A DNA stretch of 9,454 nt from Candidatus Zipacnadia bacterium (lineage in GTDB: Bacteria > Armatimonadota > Zipacnadia > Zipacnadales > Zipacnadaceae), in the NCBI GenBank assembly GCA_029821455.1, contig JALGTI010000101.1, forward strand, positions 1 through 9,454, in the 5' to 3' direction. Shown here piece after piece: positions 1 through 5,073 of the stretch. The first letter of the stretch is position 1, and every line of letters starts with the position of its first letter. A model generated the notes under the pieces. That model worked only from the letters and a program-made list of their open reading frames with translations. It was not told where the DNA came from and did no database searches. The position numbers were made by a program, and so were the translations under genes.

Positions 1-1268
1 TCCAGGAGGTGTGTGTTCACATCATAGCCCACGCCGAACACAAAGAGGCGTGTCTTGCCACCACGCCGTTCCTTCATCTGCTCAGCCACGTGCTTGATTA
101 TCTGCTCGGGATTAGTCTCACCCACGGTCGGCTCGCCATCGGTGAGGAACACAATGTAATGGCTTGCACTTGCCGGGCTGCGCTCGAGAGCCAGGCGCAG
201 GGCCGAGTCAATATCAGTCCCCCCACGGGCATCGAAACCCTTGATGAACTTGCGCGCTCGTGACACATTGTCCCCATCGGCCTGTAGTAGGTCATCGGCA
301 AAGGTTTTGATGCTGTCAGAGAACGCAATTATGTCAAAGCGGTCCTGGCGGTTGAGGCTATTGACGCAGAAGGTCAGCGCGTCCTTGGCCTGTACGATCT
401 TCTCCCCGCTCATACTGCCTGAGGTATCGAGCACAAAGCAGATGTCCTTGGGCTGCACCTCCTCGGTATCCTGCTCAACTGTCGGCGCCGCCAGCAGCAG
501 ATAGAAGCCATCCTTGCCCTGCTCCTTGAACGTGATGACGTTCATCCCCACTGGCCCGCTGCTGACATTGTAATACAGCAGGATATCCCGGTCGGGTTTG
601 GTGTTGCTCTCCTCATACGAAACGCGCACGTGCTTGTCGCTCAGCTTGTTGATCGAGATGTCATGGCTGGGCGAATAAACCGTGCCGATGGGATCAGGCG
701 AGTAGATATCCGCACTGAAGACAACACTCTCGATTGGCTCCTTGGTGAACTGCTCCGGGCTGAGGGGATAGATGTAGCTGACTAGCCCATTGTCGAAGTT
801 TAGCACCTCAGAGTAGCGCAGTTCGATGCGCCGCTCACCCTTGGGCGGTATCGGGAAGATCTGGGCCTGGTAGGTGTTGTTGCCGGCGTAGGTCAGCAGT
901 GCCGGGTCTCTGCGCTTGCGGACAATCTCTTCATAGATGCGTTGCGCCTCGTCTTTGTCCAGCAGCCGTGCCTCAATCTCCTTCCCATCGGAGTGGAGGG
1001 TAAACTTGTTGACCACTGCCCCTGCTGGCAGTGGGAACAAATATGTCGCCTCCATCTCGCGGCGTCCTTCATTGACGAATACCTGGTCAACGTACGTGGT
1101 GGCCACCTGGTCGTGGATTTCGCACTTGACGTGGTGGTACTTGATGGTGAAGTACGGCTCGTCGGGGATGATGCTATGCGGCGGCCCTGGAATCAGCATC
1201 CCATCGGCCAGGGCTACTCCTGTGGCAAAAACGGCCAGCAAAGCAATGAAAACGCCGGTCCTGAACAT
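1..1268 (-). CDS. Secreted VIT + von Willebrand factor A domain protein (C-terminus cut off by window edge)
   Basis: The reverse strand is open from ATG 1268 to the window edge, 422 codons with no stop, so the C-terminus is missing. The N-terminus is a signal peptide (MFRTGVFIALLAVFATGVALA, probable cut near residue 21 before DG). Residues about 38-157 form a VIT domain, with a FPLPAGA stretch at 78-84 and the family-typical RRDPALL at 119-125. A vWA domain starts near residue 275 with an intact metal-ion (MIDAS) site: DTSGS at 281-285, Thr351 in GGTD, and Asp377 in TDGEP. The start is supported by AGGGGG (minus strand, 1282-1277) eight bases upstream. This is the inter-alpha-trypsin-inhibitor heavy-chain-like layout; bacterial members are exported proteins thought to bind protein partners through the metal site, mostly without known function. 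Whether a C-terminal membrane or sorting signal follows cannot be seen. The gene is transcribed away from the rest of the window. Confidence 0.93.
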   Translation of the reverse strand, partial: MFRTGVFIALLAVFATGVALADGMLIPGPPHSIIPDEPYFTIKYHHVKCEIHDQVATTYVDQVFVNEGRREMEATYLFPLPAGAVVNKFTLHSDGKEIEARLLDKDEAQRIYEEIVRKRRDPALLTYAGNNTYQAQIFPIPPKGERRIELRYSEVLNFDNGLVSYIYPLSPEQFTKEPIESVVFSADIYSPDPIGTVYSPSHDISINKLSDKHVRVSYEESNTKPDRDILLYYNVSSGPVGMNVITFKEQGKDGFYLLLAAPTVEQDTEEVQPKDICFVLDTSGSMSGEKIVQAKDALTFCVNSLNRQDRFDIIAFSDSIKTFADDLLQADGDNVSRARKFIKGFDARGGTDIDSALRLALERSPASASHYIVFLTDGEPTVGETNPEQIIKHVAEQMKERRGGKTRLFVFGVGYDVNTHLL

Positions 1269-1355
1269 CTCATATACCCCCTGATTTGACTGGGTTGAGT
1301 TACAATTGATTGGACGTGGGATGTGTGAGGAAGGTTTCGTTTGGAGAAAAAAAGG
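1269..1355. other. Upstream region of the VIT/vWA gene
   Basis: This stretch lies between the VIT/vWA start codon and the left end of the RAYT repeat unit. It contains the AGGGGG ribosome binding site on the minus strand (1277-1282) and the small palindrome CAATTG near 1302. I see no convincing -35/-10 pair on the minus strand. At its right end, 1343-1357 (GGAG, seven A, four G) looks like an imperfect extra copy of the beginning of the adjoining repeat. Confidence 0.4.
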
Positions 1356-1387
1356 GGAGAAAAAGGGGTCAGAGGCTATTTTTCTCC
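1356..1387 (+). repeat. RAYT-associated repeat, copy 1 (outer left)
   Basis: This 32-bp copy is a perfect hairpin on its own: arms GGAGAAAAA (1356-1364) and TTTTTCTCC (1379-1387) enclose a 14-base loop holding GGGGTCAGAGGC. It begins with GGAG, a tetranucleotide of the kind known to sit 5' of REP palindromes recognised by RAYTs. Its reverse complement matches copy 2 at 31 of 32 positions. Confidence 0.85.
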
Positions 1388-1430
1388 TCGAGTTTCCACT
1401 GTCAAGGACTTCGGCCAAAGTTGGCAAGAC

Positions 1431-1462
1431 AGAGAAAAATAGCCTCTGACCCCTTTTTCTCC
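1431..1462 (-). repeat. RAYT-associated repeat, copy 2 (inner left)
   Basis: This is the inverted partner of copy 1, differing only at position 1431. The pair could form one long cruciform over 1356-1462 with a 43-base spacer. It ends three bases from the transposase stop codon at 1466-1468, so in the transposase transcript it would be a hairpin just after the stop and could also act as a terminator-like structure. Confidence 0.85.
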
Positions 1463-1465
1463 TGC

Positions 1466-2131
1466 TTACTTGCTCTTGCGCGGGCGTCCACGCGGCCTGG
1501 CCTGCAGAGCTCGCCCCGCAACAGTCTCTAGTTCTTTGACAAATGCCTCGGACCCGCATGGGCGTCCCGTTGTGGTACGCGCTCGAAGTGTTCTCACCCT
1601 CTGCGGGTCTTCCGGTAAGCGAAGCCAGCCAGCCCAGTCAGTGATCGTTTTCAGTAGTGGTAGGTCCCACGAAAGAGCCGGGTCGGATCGCATGCCGCAG
1701 TGTGGTGCAGCACTGCTCCAGGGGAAGTCCTGCGCCTGCTCCACCAGGCCCGCCCGCAACGGGTTGCGCTCCACATACCGCACAGCTTCCCAGAGATGCG
1801 CATTATCCAGGGGGCAAGAAAAGTAACGCCCCTGCCATAGATGTCCTTCCCAGCCGTGGTCAGTATTGACGCGCTGGGCGTGCCGCATTTGTAGATCGCG
1901 CAAGGTCTCACCGAGCGCATTTGGGCTGGCAGGGACTGCCACCAGATGTACATGGTTCGGCATCAGACAGTATGCCCATATCTTGACTCCACGCTTGGTG
2001 GCGCACTCCCCCAGCCACACAATATACCGCTGCCGGTCATCGCCATTGAAGAACACTTCCTGCCCGCGATTGCCGCGTTGCGTGATGTGATGTGGCACTC
2101 CTGGGACTACGATTCTGAGAGGTCTTGACAT
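1466..2131 (-). CDS. REP-associated tyrosine transposase (RAYT / TnpA_REP, IS200-like Y1 family)
   Basis: A 221-residue protein when started at the ATG at 2131 (MSRPLRIVVPGVPHHITQRG), the conserved N-terminus of RAYTs. Numbered from there, the HUH-type metal-binding motif is PNHVHLV at 58-64, and the probable nucleophilic tyrosine is Tyr119 in RYVERNPLRAG, following HLWQGRYF. The C-terminus carries the TGRPxGSEAFV motif and an AT-hook-like basic tail, RGRPRK. These enzymes nick and rejoin single-stranded DNA at REP palindromes. All key residues are present and the frame is unbroken, so it may be active. The frame stays open upstream to an ATG at 2182, but that adds 17 residues encoded through repeat copy 3 and is unlikely. 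No clear Shine-Dalgarno sequence is seen before either start, which fits low expression. It is probably a transferred or domesticated element unrelated to its neighbours. Confidence 0.93.
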   Translation of the reverse strand: MSRPLRIVVPGVPHHITQRGNRGQEVFFNGDDRQRYIVWLGECATKRGVKIWAYCLMPNHVHLVAVPASPNALGETLRDLQMRHAQRVNTDHGWEGHLWQGRYFSCPLDNAHLWEAVRYVERNPLRAGLVEQAQDFPWSSAAPHCGMRSDPALSWDLPLLKTITDWAGWLRLPEDPQRVRTLRARTTTGRPCGSEAFVKELETVAGRALQARPRGRPRKSK

Positions 2132-2138
2132 AGCACAA

Positions 2139-2163
2139 GGAGTCAGAGGCGGTTTTTTCTGAG
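2139..2163 (+). repeat. RAYT-associated repeat, copy 3 (inner right, degenerate)
   Basis: Contains GTCAGAGGC (2142-2150) followed by a T-rich arm, same orientation as copy 1. The left A-rich arm of the hairpin is missing and two bases after the core differ (GG instead of TA). It lies seven bases upstream of the transposase start codon, where it would form part of the leader of that gene. Confidence 0.7.
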
Positions 2164-2202
2164 TTGCTGACTCTAGCTGCATGCCTCGACAGTATAGAAT
2201 TC

Positions 2203-2232
2203 GGGAAAATAGCCTCTGACCCCTTTTTCTCT
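2203..2232 (-). repeat. RAYT-associated repeat, copy 4 (outer right)
   Basis: Inverted relative to copy 3. It shares a 26-base identical run with copy 2 (2206-2231 versus 1436-1461), including GCCTCTGACCCC. The left arm has drifted, so its self-hairpin is weaker than in copy 1. It marks the right end of the unit. Confidence 0.82.
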
Positions 2233-2431
2233 TTCCTTCTTTTCTAGGCCTGGTGCGTTCTGCAGGAAGGAAACCGCGGTACAGGCGTCGAATAGTCTAT
2301 TCTCCCCGCGGCTGGAGGGCCGACGGAGACAGGCATCGGCCTGTTGCAGATTGATTCCTGTCGTGTCCAGATAAGGCGAAGAGAATTGACTGCCAGTAAC
2401 GCGGGGAGGAATCGCCAATGGCAAACGCGAA

Positions 2432-2459
2432 TTGAAAGATATATCGCCGATGATATATC
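2432..2459 (+). promoter_or_regulatory. Candidate sigma-70-like promoter for trpB2, overlapping the tandem repeat
   Basis: TTGAAA (2432-2437) and TATATC (2454-2459) are separated by 16 bases, a reasonable -35/-10 layout, with the -10 lying inside the second repeat unit. The -10 box is a poor match and A/T-rich repeats create such boxes by chance, so this is a weak call. If real, a protein bound to the tandem repeat would block RNA polymerase directly. Confidence 0.25.
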
Positions 2460-2465
2460 GCCGAT
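2438..2465. repeat. Two tandem 14-bp copies, possible operator upstream of trpB2
   Basis: GATATATCGCCGAT occurs twice back to back (2438-2451 and 2452-2465), followed by a partial third start, GAT. Each unit contains two palindromes: GATATATC and ATCG-C-CGAT. The array ends 60 bases before the trpB2 start codon. Such repeated dyads are typical of regulator binding sites, but no regulator is known here. Confidence 0.55.
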
Positions 2466-2525
2466 GATAAGGCATGATAGGATACAGACTGAGTTGACGA
2501 CGTAAAAAACAGGAGGGAGTTAGAA

Positions 2526-3893
2526 ATGGATCAGACCAAGATTATTCTGCCCGAGAGTGAGATACCCCAACAGTGGTACAACATCCTGCCGGACTTGCCG
2601 GCGCCGCTGTACCCACCACTGAATCCGGGTACCGGCCAGCCCATTGGCCCGGAGGACTTGGCGCCCATCTTTCCGATGGAGCTAATCAAGCAGGAAGTCA
2701 GTATGGAGCGGTGGATTGACATTCCGGACGACGTTATGCGGATATACAAGCTGTGGCGGCCCAGTCCGTTATTCCGGGCCTATCGGCTGGAAGAACACCT
2801 GGGGACACCGGCCCGCATCTACTACAAGAACGAAAGCTTCAGCCCGGCCGGTAGCCATAAGCCTAATACAGCAGTCGCCCAAGCGTATTACAACAAGCAA
2901 GAGGGGGTTAAGCGGATTTGTACCGAGACGGGCGCCGGTCAGTGGGGCAGCGCCCTCTCTCTGGGCGGTGCGCTCTTCGACATAGACATCACCGTATACA
3001 TGGTGAAGGTGAGCTATCAGCAGAAGCCATACCGGCGGATGCTAATGGAGGCGTGGGGGGGCACGTGCTACTCCTCCCCGACTGATCGCACCGAAGCTGG
3101 CCGGTCTATCCTGGCGCAGGATCCCGACTCCCCTGGTAGTCTGGGGATTGCTATCTCCGAGGCGATTGAGGATGCTGCCAAGGACCCGGAGGCCAAGTAC
3201 GCGCTTGGCAGTGTGCTTAATCACGTGATGTTGCACCAGACCATTGTTGGCCTGGAGCTCAAGAAGCAACTGGCAATGGTTGACGAGAAACTGGACGCGA
3301 TCGTCGGCTGCGTGGGAGGCGGCTCGAATTTCGCCGGGCAGTGCTACCCGTTTGTCAAGGATAAATTGGACGGGCAGGAGATTGATATTATCGCCACCGA
3401 GCCAACCGCCTGTCCGACCCTGACCCGCGCCCCGTACCGCTACGACTTCGGGGATACGGCTCAGCTTACACCTCTGCTGATGATGTATACGCTGGGTCAT
3501 AGCTTTGTGCCACCCCCGATTCATGCCGGCGGCCTGCGGTATCACGGCGATGCGCCGACGATGTGTCTGCTGGTTAATCAAGGGGTTATCGAGGCCCGCG
3601 CCTACCACCAGAATGAGGTGTTTGAGGCCGCCATAACCTTTGCCCGTACCGAGGGCTCCCTACCAGCCCCCGAGACGGCGCACTGCATCAAGGGAGCTAT
3701 TGATGAGGCGCTCAAGTGCAAAGAGACCGGGCAAGAAAAGTGTATCGTGATTGCCTACAGCGGGCACGGCCACTTCGATCTCGGCGCCTATGATGTCTAC
3801 CTCAGTGGCGGGTTGGAGGACTACGAGTATCCGGAAGAGAAGATCGCAGAGGCCCTCGAGTCAATTCCGGATGTCGAGGTGCCGGCTGGCTAA
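2526..3893 (+). CDS. trpB: Tryptophan synthase beta chain, TrpB2 type (PLP-dependent)
   Basis: The protein is 455 residues, longer than classical TrpB1 (about 400) and typical of the TrpB2/TrpB-related branch. It condenses indole with serine to give tryptophan in the cytoplasm, using pyridoxal phosphate. Visible landmarks are the PLP lysine Lys112 in AGSHKPNTA (108-116), the substrate loop ETGAGQWG (134-141), the phosphate-binding GCVGGGSNF (271-279), Glu386 in TEGSLPAPETAHC, and SGHGHFDL near 432-439. The extended N-terminus (about 75 residues, ending in RPSPLFRA) is a TrpB2 trait. The start is fixed by AGGAGGGAG (2511-2519). No trpA or other trp gene adjoins it, in keeping with TrpB2 proteins, which lack the usual TrpA-contact surface and often act alone, for example in indole salvage. 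A related serine or threonine lyase activity cannot be excluded. A tandem repeat upstream may regulate it. Confidence 0.95.
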   Translation: MDQTKIILPESEIPQQWYNILPDLPAPLYPPLNPGTGQPIGPEDLAPIFPMELIKQEVSMERWIDIPDDVMRIYKLWRPSPLFRAYRLEEHLGTPARIYYKNESFSPAGSHKPNTAVAQAYYNKQEGVKRICTETGAGQWGSALSLGGALFDIDITVYMVKVSYQQKPYRRMLMEAWGGTCYSSPTDRTEAGRSILAQDPDSPGSLGIAISEAIEDAAKDPEAKYALGSVLNHVMLHQTIVGLELKKQLAMVDEKLDAIVGCVGGGSNFAGQCYPFVKDKLDGQEIDIIATEPTACPTLTRAPYRYDFGDTAQLTPLLMMYTLGHSFVPPPIHAGGLRYHGDAPTMCLLVNQGVIEARAYHQNEVFEAAITFARTEGSLPAPETAHCIKGAIDEALKCKETGQEKCIVIAYSGHGHFDLGAYDVYLSGGLEDYEYPEEKIAEALESIPDVEVPAG

Positions 3894-3976
3894 CAAGATG
3901 TTCGCGTGGCGCAGGCTTCCAGCCCATGGAGACTTAGGACAACCTAGAAGCTTGCCCTACCCTCCGGGTTGGGTAG

Positions 3977-3995
3977 CGCAGGCGTCCCGCCTGCG
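3977..3995. repeat. Short GC-rich palindrome (CGCAGGCG-TCC-CGCCTGCG)
   Basis: Perfect 8-bp arms (3977-3984 and 3988-3995) enclose a three-base loop. The partial form at 3908-3924 (GCAGGCTTCCAGCC) looks like a related sequence with a different loop. From memory, very similar intergenic palindromes are scattered through genomes of Planctomycetota-like bacteria; I cannot verify that here. No T-tract follows, so a standard terminator is unlikely, although the stem could still stall or protect a transcript end. Confidence 0.6.
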
Positions 3996-4019
3996 GGCAT
4001 TTGGGAACCGCCTATACTG

Positions 4020-4058
4020 CAGGGGCGCGGCTTTGCTCAGTCTACGGCCGCGCCCCTG
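4020..4058. repeat. 12-bp perfect inverted repeat, possible transcript-end hairpin
   Basis: Arms CAGGGGCGCGGC (4020-4031) and GCCGCGCCCCTG (4047-4058) match perfectly around a 15-base loop. It lies 126 bases past the trpB2 stop and 31 bases before the GalU-like gene. No run of T follows on either strand. It could be a transcript-stabilising or Rho-assisted end structure, or a dispersed repeat. Confidence 0.55.
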
Positions 4059-4089
4059 ACCCTGACGCCAACGACTATCGAGGCCACTG

Positions 4090-5034
4090 ATGCCTCCCAC
4101 AGTCACGAAGGCCGTCATCACCGCCGCTGGACGTGGCACGCGCCAATATCCGGCCACCAATGTCGTCCAGAAGGAACTTCTGCCGTTAGTGGACCGCGAC
4201 GGCATCACCAAGCCGGTCATCCAGATCATCGTTGAGGAGGCCTTGGCGGCCGGCATCGAGCACATCTGCGTTGTTACCCGCCCGGGGGCAGACGCCGACT
4301 TCCGTGCCCACTTCCGCCCGCTCACCGATACGGAGTGCCCTGCCTTCGCGGGTAAGGACTGGGCCCTGGCCGAGTCGGACAAGCTCGCCCGTATGCAGGA
4401 CGCCATCTGCTACGCTTACCAGAAGACGCAGGAAGGCTACGGGCACGCGGTCTATCAGGCGCGCGATTTCGTGGGTGATGAGCCGTTCCTGCTGATGCTG
4501 GGTGATCACGTCTATGTGTCGGAGCGAGAGAAGAACTGCGCCCGGCAACTGCTGGATGTCTTTGAAGAGCATCAGGCCAGCGTGTCATCAGTCCAGCGCA
4601 CCCCGGAAAGCCAGCTCCACCTCTTCGGCACCATCGCAGGGCACAAGATCGCGGACAATCCCCCGACCTATGAGGTCACCAGGCTTTATGAGAAGCCGAC
4701 CCCTGAGTATGCTCGTGAGCACTTGCGCATTGAGGGCCTCCCTGAGGGCGAGTATCTGACCTTCTTCGGTATGCATGTCTTCGAGCCACAGATATTCGAC
4801 TGCCTCGGAGAGCAGATTGCAAATGATGTCCGCCAGCGTGGCGAGATACAACTGACCGCCGCCCAGGACTTGCTGCGCTCGTGCCGGCGCTATCTTGCTT
4901 GCCAGATTGCCGGGCAGCGCTATGATATGGGAGTGCCGGAGGGGCTGGTGGCGAGCCAGATCGGGCTGGCCCTGGCCGGCAGGCTGCGCGACCGGGTCCT
5001 GGCCCAGTGCTCGCCAGACGGACCGAAGGCTTAG
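4090..5034 (+). CDS. galU: GalU-like UTP-glucose-1-phosphate uridylyltransferase / sugar nucleotidyltransferase
   Basis: A 314-residue cytoplasmic enzyme of the nucleotide-sugar pyrophosphorylase fold, the usual GalU size. It would join a nucleoside triphosphate to a sugar 1-phosphate, most likely UTP plus glucose 1-phosphate giving UDP-glucose. Visible motifs are the nucleotide loop AVITAAGRGTRQYPAT (8-23), KELLPLVD (28-35), EGYGHAVYQ (115-123), the metal-site aspartate Asp139 in LGDHVY, EKP (201-203), GEIQLT (251-256) and YDMGVPEG (278-285). Compared with typical GalU (VDKPLIQ), there is an insertion after VD, reading RDGITKPVIQ, and the loop at 65-95 looks divergent, so the exact sugar or nucleotide is uncertain. 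The start has a modest GAGG six bases upstream. The next gene begins 39 bp downstream on the same strand, so co-transcription is possible. Confidence 0.87.
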   Translation: MPPTVTKAVITAAGRGTRQYPATNVVQKELLPLVDRDGITKPVIQIIVEEALAAGIEHICVVTRPGADADFRAHFRPLTDTECPAFAGKDWALAESDKLARMQDAICYAYQKTQEGYGHAVYQARDFVGDEPFLLMLGDHVYVSEREKNCARQLLDVFEEHQASVSSVQRTPESQLHLFGTIAGHKIADNPPTYEVTRLYEKPTPEYAREHLRIEGLPEGEYLTFFGMHVFEPQIFDCLGEQIANDVRQRGEIQLTAAQDLLRSCRRYLACQIAGQRYDMGVPEGLVASQIGLALAGRLRDRVLAQCSPDGPKA

Positions 5035-5073
5035 AAAGCCTGGCCACTAAGCGCGGCAAAGGGATGAACAGGT

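Larger units (their letters stand above)
1356..2232 (-). mobile_element. RAYT unit: REP-type transposase gene between two inverted repeat pairs
   Basis: Four copies of one repeat with core GGGGTCAGAGGC frame a RAYT gene. Copies 1 (1356-1387) and 3 (2139-2163) point one way; copies 2 (1431-1462) and 4 (2203-2232) point the other. Each side of the gene therefore carries an inverted pair, with spacers of about 43 and 39 bp. Packing is tight: copy 2 ends three bases after the transposase stop, and copy 3 lies seven bases upstream of its likely start. The outer ends (copy 1 and the complement of copy 4) are near-identical inverted termini. RAYTs are single-strand HUH-type transposases that act on their cognate REP palindromes and usually leave no target duplication, so none is expected. 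The boundaries are inferred from the repeats only. Confidence 0.75.
2233..2525. other. Non-coding leader region in front of the trpB2-type gene
   Basis: No convincing gene lies in this 293-bp stretch. From left to right it holds a GCAGGA tract and the odd palindrome GAATAG-T-CTATTC (2290-2302), bracketed by two CCGCGG sites (near 2273 and 2305), then unremarkable sequence. After that come a tandem 14-bp repeat (2438-2465) and the ribosome binding site AGGAGGGAG (2511-2519). A reverse-strand frame open over 2173-2475 has no ribosome binding site, runs into repeat copy 4 and resembles no family. Confidence 0.5.
3894..4089. other. Non-coding gap with palindromic repeats between trpB2 and the GalU-like gene
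   Basis: This 196-bp gap carries GGCGCAGGCTTCCAGCC (3908-3924), a compact hairpin at 3977-3995 and a long-armed hairpin at 4020-4058, described separately. Only a modest ribosome binding site, GAGG (4080-4083), is seen before the next gene. Several frames stay open through the gap, but their peptides simply translate the repeats. Confidence 0.55.

Noticed and set aside
942..1289. Plus-strand open frame of 115 residues
   Set aside because: Antisense to the VIT/vWA gene, which is open through the whole region and has a good ribosome binding site.
1356..2232. CRISPR array
   Set aside because: Repeats are few, in alternating orientation and separated by a gene; no regular repeat-spacer pattern exists here or elsewhere in the window.
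2173..2475. Reverse-strand open frame of 100 residues upstream of the RAYT unit
   Set aside because: Runs through repeat copy 4 and the tandem 14-bp repeat; no ribosome binding site and no family resemblance.
3042..3608. Reverse-strand open frame of 188 residues inside trpB2
   Set aside because: It is fully antisense to a gene with intact catalytic motifs, has no ribosome binding site and resembles no family.
4020..4058. Rho-independent terminator
   Set aside because: The stem is strong but no T-tract follows on either strand, so it is kept only as an inverted repeat.
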